Shown here piece by piece: positions 56,228 to 64,000 of a stretch of DNA of 64,000 bases (position 1 is its first letter; every line of letters begins with the position of its first letter). This DNA comes from Candidatus Helarchaeota archaeon (GTDB lineage: Archaea > Asgardarchaeota > Lokiarchaeia > Helarchaeales > RDOG01). A model generated the notes under the pieces. It saw only the letters and a program-made list of their open reading frames with translations. It was not told the DNA's origin and did no database searches. The stretch lies in NCBI GenBank assembly GCA_019058315.1, contig JAHPZH010000003.1, positions 268,451 to 332,450 of the forward strand, written 5' to 3'. The translations under genes and the position numbers were made by a program.

Positions 56228-58276
56228 TTATTTTCTAATCTTATATTCATTAACAAAGGTCTTTATTTTTTCTATTTCGTTAGTATTTAATCCATAAATT
56301 TGATATATTCTGGTGTTTAATTCTTCCATCAAAGAATCTATTTGCGATTTTATTTCATCTTGCTTAATCTCAGTAATTTCAAATTTATCTTTATTTAATT
56401 TGATAATTTTAGAGACAATATTAGAAATAAAATCGATATCTATTTCAGAAGCAGGAAATATAGGTAAATTTAAAATATGCGAGCTATTAATTGAGAAATA
56501 TCCTCCTCTAACTTTTATTGATGGGTTTTTATGAAAGAAGTAAGCATTTATTAAATCCGAATTAATTACGCCCACTAAAAATTTTGGATCATATCGATTT
56601 TGAATAATGGAATAAACACCAACAAAAACATAACCTTCTTCATCAATAGCTGCTGTCAGTCTAGTATCATTCCCACGAATTAGAATTTTAGGAGTAATTT
56701 GAAAATTTTTCCATTTTTGAACAGGCATTGCCTTCTGATGATATTTAAAATAGGGAGTTTCATAAGAATTTCTAAAAGAATTGATGGATATTCCCCAATT
56801 AATGCAAAAAGGTGAAATATTTCTACATACAATATACTTTAAATATTTATTATGTTTGGGAAGTTTATCTGTTACGTAATTCTTCCAACTATGATAATAT
56901 TTCGCCCTAGGAGTGCCACAAAAGATATTATTTTTTTTAACAAAATCTCGAATTTTAGGTAATTTTTCAAGTTTTGTTTCCACAATATCATAAATTTCAT
57001 CTACATTAATATAAATTCGCGATTTAGGCGAGTTTGCAAAGTTTAACTGATTTATTTTTTTATGAAATATATTAGACGATTTTTTAATGTGTTTGAAATT
57101 ATTATTAAGTCTTCCACGAATTTGATATACGTCAATTTCATTATTATAGAACCGAACAATCTTCTTTGAAGTAATAAGTGGTTCTTCAACTTTTTTTAAT
57201 GTGAAAATTATAGGATAGGTACTTGCTTTAAATACCTCACATCTTGAAATATCAAGTAATTCGATTAGGTGTGTGTTATTTAATAATAAATATCGTAAAT
57301 ATTCAGCATATTCCCTAACTAAAAATTTATCAGGAACTATAAATGACAACAGACCGTATTTTTTAAGTAACTTCAGAGCCAATTCAATAAAGCAAATATA
57401 AATATCAAAATCCATTTTTGGCGATATATATGTGGATTTTAAATAATTTTTTAATGCAGGATCTTGCTTATGAACACGAATATAAGGTGGATTTCCAACA
57501 ATCGCATCGAATCCTTCATTATATAGAAAAACTTCCGGAAATTCTAGAACCCAATTAAAAATTTTATATTTCCAATCTTTTACATTAAAAAATTTGCTTA
57601 AACTCGAACTATAACGTTTATTCAATGGATCTTGAACATTTTTAATTTCTTTTTTTAATTTCTGATTGTCTTTGAAGGATTTATCCAGGCTTTTCAATCT
57701 AGTCCGTTTATTTAGAATTTCTTTTAGGTTTTTATCTTCGGTCATATTTATTTTGAAATTATTGGGAAATACAAGAGAATTTCCTATTTTAATGTTTAAA
57801 TTCATTAGAACTAAAACATTAATATTAATTTCTTTATTTAATTCTGTCTTTAACTTTAAACAAGCTTCTTTAATGGCCTTTTCATCCTTATCGACGCCAT
57901 ATATATTGTTATATATTGCATATAATCCAGGATATTGAATTTTTTCTGAATTATCTCTCATATATTTTTGAGGACTCTGTTCAATTAAAAATTCTAATTT
58001 TTCATTATAAGAAAGATAAAAATCACGCATAATTTTAAATATCTCTAGTAAAAATATTCCGTTTCCGCAAGCCGGGTCAAGAAATTTTAATTTTTTGGCT
58101 TTTAGAAGAATTAAATTTAATTCTTTTGGATTTTTACTTGAACTTAGTTCTTCGTGTAATTTGTTTATTAAGGATCCAACAGTATTTTTTACAATATATT
58201 TTGCAATATAAGTCGGTGTATAATAAATTCCATGAAATTTACGAACGAGGGTATGATCCTCATTTAATTCTTTCAA
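56228..58276 (-). CDS. N6-adenine DNA methyltransferase, type II RM/Eco57I-like
   Basis: The 682-residue protein starts at TTG 58276 and has SAM motif I FLDPACGNGIF (65-75) and catalytic motif IV NPPYIRV (262-268), so it is an amino-methyltransferase of the gamma type. RKFHGIYYTP at the N-terminus is the usual start of the methyltransferase part in Eco57I/TaqI-like proteins. The last third (about 430-680) resembles a specificity domain with SILNLPIFPASEIDIDFI. No nuclease domain is attached and no restriction gene is adjacent. It may be solitary or protective, or part of another defence system. The neighbour upstream on the same strand is a proline-linker protein. Confidence 0.86.
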   Translation of the reverse strand: MKELNEDHTLVRKFHGIYYTPTYIAKYIVKNTVGSLINKLHEELSSSKNPKELNLILLKAKKLKFLDPACGNGIFLLEIFKIMRDFYLSYNEKLEFLIEQSPQKYMRDNSEKIQYPGLYAIYNNIYGVDKDEKAIKEACLKLKTELNKEININVLVLMNLNIKIGNSLVFPNNFKINMTEDKNLKEILNKRTRLKSLDKSFKDNQKLKKEIKNVQDPLNKRYSSSLSKFFNVKDWKYKIFNWVLEFPEVFLYNEGFDAIVGNPPYIRVHKQDPALKNYLKSTYISPKMDFDIYICFIELALKLLKKYGLLSFIVPDKFLVREYAEYLRYLLLNNTHLIELLDISRCEVFKASTYPIIFTLKKVEEPLITSKKIVRFYNNEIDVYQIRGRLNNNFKHIKKSSNIFHKKINQLNFANSPKSRIYINVDEIYDIVETKLEKLPKIRDFVKKNNIFCGTPRAKYYHSWKNYVTDKLPKHNKYLKYIVCRNISPFCINWGISINSFRNSYETPYFKYHQKAMPVQKWKNFQITPKILIRGNDTRLTAAIDEEGYVFVGVYSIIQNRYDPKFLVGVINSDLINAYFFHKNPSIKVRGGYFSINSSHILNLPIFPASEIDIDFISNIVSKIIKLNKDKFEITEIKQDEIKSQIDSLMEELNTRIYQIYGLNTNEIEKIKTFVNEYKIRK

Positions 58277-58309
58277 TCTAATTTTTCCATGGTAAAAATT
58301 AAAAATTGA

Positions 58310-59410
58310 TTACATTGGCACATATTTATGAAATAAATCAAGAGCTAATCCTTTGATTTCTTCAACTCCAATAATCCGCATATTTATATCAGGCGATTCT
58401 TGAACATCACTGACGGCTTTTTGTGCTCGATTTATAAAATTTTCAAGGTCTTTATTAGACATATCGTCTAATATATTGTCGAATCTTGCCATTCCAATCG
58501 CGGCTTGGTAAGCTCCTGCACCTTGTTGAATTCCTTGCCAATGAGTAACAAGGACTTCTATCTCTTCAATTTGTTGACTAATTATAAACCAGTCAAAAAG
58601 AATTCTTATACGATCTTTTTTCTTTGCTTCTTTGAAAATTCGAATTATCCTGTCTAATCTATCAGGATGAATTCGTTTCATGACTTCTAAACCTGTAATT
58701 TGTGCTTCGGGATGTACTTTTGCATTTTTTATTATTTTTTCAATTACCCTCATTTTTTCCATTACTTCTTCTCTTCTATGTGCAAGAATTTGATCTGGAC
58801 GTTTATCAGGAGGGGGTTTAACAGGAATCTTTGGTTCTGAAGGAATAGAATCATCATCATCTGGTATCGTGGGAGAAGAAAATGGAACATCATTTGGTTC
58901 TTCTATAGTGGGAGAGGGGTAGGTAGGAGGCTCGCTTGATTCAGGAGCGGGCGGGACTGATATTGGTTTTTGTGTTCTTACTGGAGGTCTTATTCCTAAT
59001 GCCACTTGTAGAGATTTTAGGCTCATTTGGCTTAAATTTACCAATTTATTAATATCTTCAATTCCCATAAGTCTTTCATTAATTTCGTTCTTTAGATCAG
59101 GTCCAACATATTCTTCATGGATATTTACTAAAATTCCTGCAATAATATCTTGCTTTTCATCATAATTGCTTGGAAGAACAGCAACTTCATATATCCGTTG
59201 TTCAATATTTGCAATAATATCTTCAGGATTAGAATTTTCAATTATTTCAGCAATTTCTGAAGCAGATACATTTGAATCTTGGTAAATTAATCCAAATATT
59301 GTGTCTAAATCATCAATTGATAACCTATACAGTAAAGCTTTATCTACTTCTAGTTTATTTTTAATCGCTAAAACGACGTCTTCTTTTGCTCCAAATTCGT
59401 CATCGGACAT
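58310..59410 (-). CDS. Unknown protein with proline-rich linker
   Basis: I do not recognise this 366-residue protein. Residues 1-140 are helical with repeated short helix pairs (VVLAIKNKLEVDKALLYRLS; INKLVNLSQMSLKSLQVALG). Residues 141-207 are a proline- and acidic-rich linker (PPVRTQKPISVPPAPESS; PSPTIEEPN). Residues 208-366 are helical again. No cysteine or membrane segment is visible. It is read in the same direction as the methyltransferase, 33 bases upstream, so they could share a transcript. No link in function is evident. Confidence 0.55.
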   Translation of the reverse strand: MSDDEFGAKEDVVLAIKNKLEVDKALLYRLSIDDLDTIFGLIYQDSNVSASEIAEIIENSNPEDIIANIEQRIYEVAVLPSNYDEKQDIIAGILVNIHEEYVGPDLKNEINERLMGIEDINKLVNLSQMSLKSLQVALGIRPPVRTQKPISVPPAPESSEPPTYPSPTIEEPNDVPFSSPTIPDDDDSIPSEPKIPVKPPPDKRPDQILAHRREEVMEKMRVIEKIIKNAKVHPEAQITGLEVMKRIHPDRLDRIIRIFKEAKKKDRIRILFDWFIISQQIEEIEVLVTHWQGIQQGAGAYQAAIGMARFDNILDDMSNKDLENFINRAQKAVSDVQESPDINMRIIGVEEIKGLALDLFHKYVPM

Positions 59411-59548
59411 TAGATTACCTTATAAGTTATCTGTAAATTAATAGTGCTGATTATATTTAAAAATTAAGATTTCTAAAAATTTAACATTTTGGTTTCATTT
59501 TCCCATTTATTATAACAGAAATCATGATTATTATTTTATTATTAATGT

Positions 59549-60826
59549 TTAAACAGGGTTTTCATGTGTAAAATGCTTATACATATCATTAAAGGTATCT
59601 TTATCATAAGTTTCTTGAAGTTTTTTAACCATTTCTAATTGAAAAATTTCTGAATGATATAAATATTTAATTTCTTTAATTTTTTTAGCTTCTTGATATA
59701 ATTTTTTCATAATTGTTTCATCATTTAAAACATCGACAACAGCCTTTGAGAACTCGTCAAGATATGAAGAATGATAATAAAAATGGTGAGTAAATCGAGA
59801 GTCTAATAAGAATGGAAGATATATCTCACGATTCCATATTTTTTCATAACGCCCTAAATATGCAGCTGAGAGATTTTTACGAGAAATCGCCTTTAGAATT
59901 ACCTTCGCTGCAATTTTACCGGATTTTCTAGCATAATAAATACCTTCATAGTTCATCCTATTTACGAATCCTGCAGCATCACCAATAACTAAAGTTCGGG
60001 GATAGTATGTATACTCAATAATTCTATCAGGAATGGGTGCCGCCCAATAATGGCGATCTTCTATTAATAATGGTTTTGCTCCTTGTAAACGAGGTGAAAT
60101 TGTGGGATGTGATTCAATTATTTTTTTAAGTCTTTCTACTTTAACAAAATAGTCTAACACACCCACAGTTAATCCTCCAGGTTTCGTAAAAATCCAAGCG
60201 TATCCATGTGAAGCTATCCCTTTTGCATCCCAATAAATTTCAATATCTCCTCCTCCAAAACGTTCTTCAATTATACTATCTGCTATGGTAAATTCAGCTT
60301 GTACACAATTTACAGTTTCTCTCGGATATTCTACACCTAAAGATCGTTGTATTTTTGATGACGAGAGACCTGTTGCTATTATTAAGAAATCAGAAAGATA
60401 AGTCTTCTTTTCTCCTGTTTTTGTTATTGTTTCAACTTCTATTCTATCATTAAATCTATTAGCTGAAAGTGCTTCAGTTTCAGTATAAAGCTCAGCACCA
60501 GCAGATTGTGCACTTTCGGCAAGGAATCGGTCATATTCGGTCCTATAAACTAAAGTCCCAAATGTTTCACCATCGTGAATTGGTTTCATTTTTCCAATTT
60601 TATCTTTTGTTCCAATTAAAACTTGATTTATCGATTGTTGACGAACGGAATTTGGTAATTTACCAAACTCCTTTTCATTATCACCTAGTAAACCCCCAGC
60701 ACACGGTTTATAACGACCTATTGCTGACTTTTCAAGTAATATAACATGTGCACCATTTTTAGCTAATTCAATAGCACATGTTGATCCAGCTGGTCCTGCT
60801 CCAACTATTATAGCATCTACTTTCAT
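59549..60826 (-). CDS. Geranylgeranyl reductase family flavoprotein
   Basis: The 425-residue FAD enzyme has the N-terminal motif VGAGPAGSTCAIEL (8-21), the CAGGL signature (43-47), the middle FAD segment LIIATGLSSSKIQ, and GDAAGFVNRMNYEGI near the end. Archaeal members reduce the double bonds of geranylgeranyl chains in membrane lipids. It lies on the minus strand just after the NPD-type gene (11-base gap), so they are likely co-transcribed. No CxxC or Fe-S motif is added. Confidence 0.9.
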   Translation of the reverse strand: MKVDAIIVGAGPAGSTCAIELAKNGAHVILLEKSAIGRYKPCAGGLLGDNEKEFGKLPNSVRQQSINQVLIGTKDKIGKMKPIHDGETFGTLVYRTEYDRFLAESAQSAGAELYTETEALSANRFNDRIEVETITKTGEKKTYLSDFLIIATGLSSSKIQRSLGVEYPRETVNCVQAEFTIADSIIEERFGGGDIEIYWDAKGIASHGYAWIFTKPGGLTVGVLDYFVKVERLKKIIESHPTISPRLQGAKPLLIEDRHYWAAPIPDRIIEYTYYPRTLVIGDAAGFVNRMNYEGIYYARKSGKIAAKVILKAISRKNLSAAYLGRYEKIWNREIYLPFLLDSRFTHHFYYHSSYLDEFSKAVVDVLNDETIMKKLYQEAKKIKEIKYLYHSEIFQLEMVKKLQETYDKDTFNDMYKHFTHENPV

Positions 60827-60837
60827 ATTAAAATCCG

Positions 60838-61797
60838 TTAACTGTTAAGTTTTTGAATTATTTCCTCAGCTTCTTTCATAATCCGATCGAAATACTCTTT
60901 AACTGTTGGTATATCGTTTGCTAAACCTATACTTTGACTACAAGAGATGATACCTGCATCTATATTTCCTTCATCGTACATTTCTTTCGTTTTAGTTCCT
61001 GCAGCAGCATTAAAAACCTCATTTTGCTTGCCAGCTTTCTCTAATTCAAGCACTTTTTGTGCTGCCTTATTAGTCCATACACGATGAGTTGCATTAACAG
61101 ATTTCATAACAAGACAAGTGTCATAAATTCCGGCTTTTAGAAGAGCATTTTTCAAATTTTCATGAATTGGACATTCTTTTGTGAGAAGAAGACGAGAGCC
61201 TATTAATGCAGCTTGCGCACCTAAGCTTAATACCGCAACTACACCCCTTCCATCCGCGATGCCGCCACCTGCTACAATAGGGATTTTTAAAGCATCTACT
61301 GATGCGGGAGTTAATACCATAGTTCCAATATCAAACCGACCAGTCGCACCACCATTTTCGTATCCAACAACTTCTACAATATCAGCTCCGAGTTTTTCTG
61401 CTGTTAATGCATAACGAATACCAGCACATTTATGGATCCAGGTTACATTATTTTCTTTAAAGAGAGGAACATACTTTTCAGGGGCTTTATGACCCGATGT
61501 TTCAATAATTTTAACTCCCTCTTCGATCATAACCTTCACTAGGTCTATCTGCTTTACCGGCATGAGCATTGGGAATAGATTTACGTTAACAGCAAATGGT
61601 TTATCCGTCAAAGCTTGAAGCTGATTAATTGCTTTCCTTAATGGTTCAGGTTTACGATACATAACTGAAGCAAGAATTCCAAGTGCTCCTGCATTAGAAC
61701 ATGCAGCGGCGAATTCTGGATTTGTTACATTCATCATATTACCTGCAAATATAGGATATTTTAGATTCAGCATCTCAGTAACTTTTGTTTTTAACAT
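60838..61797 (-). CDS. Nitronate monooxygenase/NPD-family FMN protein
   Basis: The 319-residue protein has the TIM-barrel NPD pattern: LKYPIFAGNMMNVTNPE (13-29), GALGILASV, DKPFAVNVNLFP, SGHKAPEKYVPLF, GADIVEVVGYENGGATG and IVAGGGIADGRGV (FMN phosphate binding). Related enzymes are nitronate monooxygenase and the FabK-type enoyl-ACP reductase. The function cannot be split from sequence alone. In an archaeon with acyl-CoA chemistry, enoyl reduction is a possible alternative. It starts the small operon with the geranylgeranyl reductase. Confidence 0.83.
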   Translation of the reverse strand: MLKTKVTEMLNLKYPIFAGNMMNVTNPEFAAACSNAGALGILASVMYRKPEPLRKAINQLQALTDKPFAVNVNLFPMLMPVKQIDLVKVMIEEGVKIIETSGHKAPEKYVPLFKENNVTWIHKCAGIRYALTAEKLGADIVEVVGYENGGATGRFDIGTMVLTPASVDALKIPIVAGGGIADGRGVVAVLSLGAQAALIGSRLLLTKECPIHENLKNALLKAGIYDTCLVMKSVNATHRVWTNKAAQKVLELEKAGKQNEVFNAAAGTKTKEMYDEGNIDAGIISCSQSIGLANDIPTVKEYFDRIMKEAEEIIQKLNS

Positions 61798-61961
61798 TTT
61801 ATCACATCCATTTACCTAACTCATAATAGAAATAATATTTTTTTTTTAATGATTTAATTATTTACAAAAAAGCTAGATTTCTTAAATAATTTTGAATATT
61901 AAAATAAACAAGGTTTTAATAATTATATAAATTAGGAATCTAATTAATAAATATTTATAAT

Positions 61962-63065
61962 GTGAGTATTTTGAGCGAAAGTGAAGATGTTTACAGAAAG
62001 TTACAGAAACATCTCGATACAGGACCTATTGGGTTTCCCCCTGCTAAATCAGGATCGGATATTCGACTATTAAAAGCTTTCTTTAATCCTAAAGAGGCGG
62101 AATTTGCGACTAAATTAAGTTTCTTCCCTTCAAACCTAAAAAGTATTTATAGAAAAACAAAAAAGCAAGGAATGTCCCTTGAGGAAACCAAAGACATGTT
62201 AGATAACTTAGTAAAAAAAGGTCTTATTTTTCATGCTGATATTCCCGAAGCTGGTGAAAGATTATATTTAAATGCACCACTTGCCGTCGGATTCTACGAA
62301 CTTAATGTTAATAGACTCACAAAAGAAAGAGCTGAAGCTTTCGAGGAATACTTGAATGAAGAATTTATTGATGAATATAATACATCTGGAATTCCTCAAA
62401 TACGTACTATACCAATCAACGCCGCCGTTACTAAAGAGAATAAGGTTATGACATATGATGATGTTAGACAACTAATTGAAACGCATAAAGGTCCATACTC
62501 GGTACAAGAATGCATCTGTACGCAAGAAAAAGAAATCCTTGGAACGAAATGCAAGCACAGTCTTACAGAAAGATGTCTATCAAATAGCCAAACATCGATT
62601 GACCGGGGCGACGCACGCGAACTCAGTAAGGAAGAAATATTTGACCTTCTAAAGAAAGCGGAAGAAGATGGCCTAGTAATTCAACCAGGAAACTTCAAAG
62701 AACCTGGATTTTTCTGCTTATGTTGCAGTTGTTGCTGTGGTATTCTTTCTAATGTTAAGAACCTTGACAAACCATCTCAATATTTTGCGACAAATTATTA
62801 TTCAGAAGTAGACGCAGATCTATGTTCTGGTTGCGGTACCTGTGCAGATCGTTGCCCAATGGATGCGATAACCATTGAAGATGTCTCAACCATTAATCGC
62901 GATCGTTGCATTGGTTGTGGTATATGTGTGCCTTCGTGTCCTGAGGAAGCAATTCATCTCCGAAATAAAGAAGAAATTACTGAGCCTCCAAAAGATTTAA
63001 TGGATTTATGGTTAAAGATTGGAAATAAAAAAGCAGAATTACAAAAAGCAGCAAAAAATCAATAA
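61962..63065 (+). CDS. 4Fe-4S ferredoxin-type protein with cysteine-rich N-terminal domain
   Basis: The 367-residue protein starts at GTG 61962 (MSILSESEDV). Residues 30-120 are winged-helix-like, then a cysteine-rich part contains CICTQ, CKHS and the FFCLCCSCCCG block. The end has two classic clusters, CSGCGTCADRCP and CIGCGICVPSCP. This protein family occurs in anaerobes with unknown partner. It could be an electron carrier to an acyl-CoA or aldehyde enzyme. It is a single gene, convergent with the sulfatase. Confidence 0.82.
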   Translation: MSILSESEDVYRKLQKHLDTGPIGFPPAKSGSDIRLLKAFFNPKEAEFATKLSFFPSNLKSIYRKTKKQGMSLEETKDMLDNLVKKGLIFHADIPEAGERLYLNAPLAVGFYELNVNRLTKERAEAFEEYLNEEFIDEYNTSGIPQIRTIPINAAVTKENKVMTYDDVRQLIETHKGPYSVQECICTQEKEILGTKCKHSLTERCLSNSQTSIDRGDARELSKEEIFDLLKKAEEDGLVIQPGNFKEPGFFCLCCSCCCGILSNVKNLDKPSQYFATNYYSEVDADLCSGCGTCADRCPMDAITIEDVSTINRDRCIGCGICVPSCPEEAIHLRNKEEITEPPKDLMDLWLKIGNKKAELQKAAKNQ

Positions 63066-63077
63066 TATTTTTTTTAA

Positions 63078-64000
63078 TCATACTTTCTTTGGGGGCAGAA
63101 TTTTACCCTTAAGAATAGGATCATTCGTATTTTCCAACCAATCATTTAGTCTCTTTCTTAGCTCTTTAGCAATATGATCATAAGCAGGATCATTAATCAA
63201 ATTAGTAATTTCATTAGGATCTTTTTTAAGATCATATAATTCTTCATCCAGTCTTGGTTTTTCATAAATTTCTTTCATAATTTTGTTTATTAATTTCCCC
63301 GTTCGAAGTTGATAAGCCATATCTGCAGGTACCTCAAATGCAGTTTCACACTTTTCAAAATTACGAATAAACTTATAATTCTCCGTCCGAATTCCCCGCA
63401 TTGGATCATATTTATCATGCCAAGTTTTTTCAACAAATATCTCTTTTCGAAATATCTTTTTCTCATTTTTTAGAACAGATAGAAAGCTCTTTCCAGCAAT
63501 ATTTTTTGGTATATCCCCACCAATAAAATCGAGAATAGTCGGGAGTAAATCAATATTACTTATCATACTTTCGATTACTTTTCCTCCAGAAAGCAAGTTT
63601 GATTCAGGAAGAGACATTATAAGAGCAGTTTTTGTTCCAGGATCGTACAATGTACATTTTGCCCTTGGAAAAGGGATTCCATGATCTGTAGTAAAAATAA
63701 ATAGCGTATTATTTTTCAATCCATACGTTTCTAAATTATTAATTATATTACCTATCATCTTATCTACGGAATGTATAGAACCATAAAATTCAGCGAAATC
63801 TTTCCTAACTTCGGGATGATCTGGTAGAAAGGGGGGTATTATAACCTTTTTAGGATCATCGGGGACCCCAAATGGTTCGAACGGAATGTGAACTTCAAAT
63901 GTTCCTATGCATGTATAAAAAGGGTTTTCATCATCTTTATGCTTTAATAAAAATTTTGGAATTTTATCAATTTTGTTCTTGGTATCATACCCTAGAGTAC
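63078..64000 (-). CDS. Sulfatase-family hydrolase (partial, N-terminus off window)
   Basis: The frame is open from the right edge (first full codon at 63998) to the stop at 63078, giving 307 residues. Ligand-like motifs include LFIFTTDHGIPFPRAKCTLYD (metal DH and a substrate His/Lys region), PGTKTALIM, and NIAGKSFLSVLK. The active-site Cys/Ser loop CxPSR lies upstream, outside the window. The FEVHIPF motif fits the arylsulfatase fold. An internal ATG at 63758 is not the true start because coherent sequence continues upstream to the edge. The sulfatase might act on sulfated sugars. Confidence 0.85.
   Translation of the reverse strand, partial: TLGYDTKNKIDKIPKFLLKHKDDENPFYTCIGTFEVHIPFEPFGVPDDPKKVIIPPFLPDHPEVRKDFAEFYGSIHSVDKMIGNIINNLETYGLKNNTLFIFTTDHGIPFPRAKCTLYDPGTKTALIMSLPESNLLSGGKVIESMISNIDLLPTILDFIGGDIPKNIAGKSFLSVLKNEKKIFRKEIFVEKTWHDKYDPMRGIRTENYKFIRNFEKCETAFEVPADMAYQLRTGKLINKIMKEIYEKPRLDEELYDLKKDPNEITNLINDPAYDHIAKELRKRLNDWLENTNDPILKGKILPPKKV

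Noticed and set aside
63078..63758. Sulfatase as a complete 226-codon gene starting at 63758
   Set aside because: The frame continues upstream to the window edge with coherent sequence, so the true start is outside.

Overview
The window is AT-rich archaeal DNA, most likely from an Asgard archaeon of the Helarchaeales type. It carries a GPN-loop GTPase, a group II chaperonin homologue, a cis-prenyltransferase, a geranylgeranyl reductase, M1 and M24 peptidases, several leucine-rich-repeat proteins, SCP2-like lipid-transfer domains and longin-like domains. It also carries a complete but dispersed set of methyl-coenzyme M reductase (MCR) genes whose alpha subunit is strongly divergent. An Asgard genome with an MCR of this kind points to the alkyl-CoM-reductase (ACR) archaea thought to oxidise alkanes. 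The taxon is inferred from gene content; no marker-gene tree could be run. No rRNA, tRNA, CRISPR array or insertion sequence was seen.

Layout. 1-3957 (minus) is the 5' part of a giant secreted protein, open at the left edge, with two arrays of seven propeller blades and Ig-like modules. 4197-6395 is a large multidomain protein with winged helices, an adaptin-appendage-like middle and a longin-like end. 6537-17005 holds housekeeping genes (maf, pepQ, uppS, GPN GTPase, CinA-like), a protein of histone-fold-like repeats, a TPR/SCP2 membrane protein and a degenerate chaperonin. 17173-22285 holds an SDR and a sulfate-activation operon (TSUP permease, RHH protein, sat, phosphatase-superfamily protein, cysC). 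22344-30603 holds an HD protein, a DUF89 protein, a longin-like protein, an M1 aminopeptidase, a PqqD-like protein, purA and an AT-hook protein.

30731-49939 is the metabolic core: mcrD-mcrC, then convergent FixX/FixC-like electron carriers, three LRR genes, a GlcD-like/HdrD-like redox pair, mcrB-mcrG, and on the opposite strand mcrA followed by a CoA-disulfide-reductase/rhodanese/TusA/rhodanese fusion. The ACR would exchange alkyl-CoM, CoB and heterodisulfide, the GlcD/HdrD-like pair could handle the heterodisulfide, and the FixCX pair could pass electrons from acyl-CoA oxidation. This coupling is inference from gene content and neighbourhood.

50307-64000 is mixed: a SAP/SWIM protein, an SCP2-like protein, an arginase-fold enzyme, a nucleotidyltransferase pair, a MazG-like protein, an extended PCMT, a solitary adenine methyltransferase, an unknown proline-linker protein, geranylgeranyl reductase, an NPD-type FMN enzyme, a ferredoxin-like protein and a sulfatase open at the right edge.
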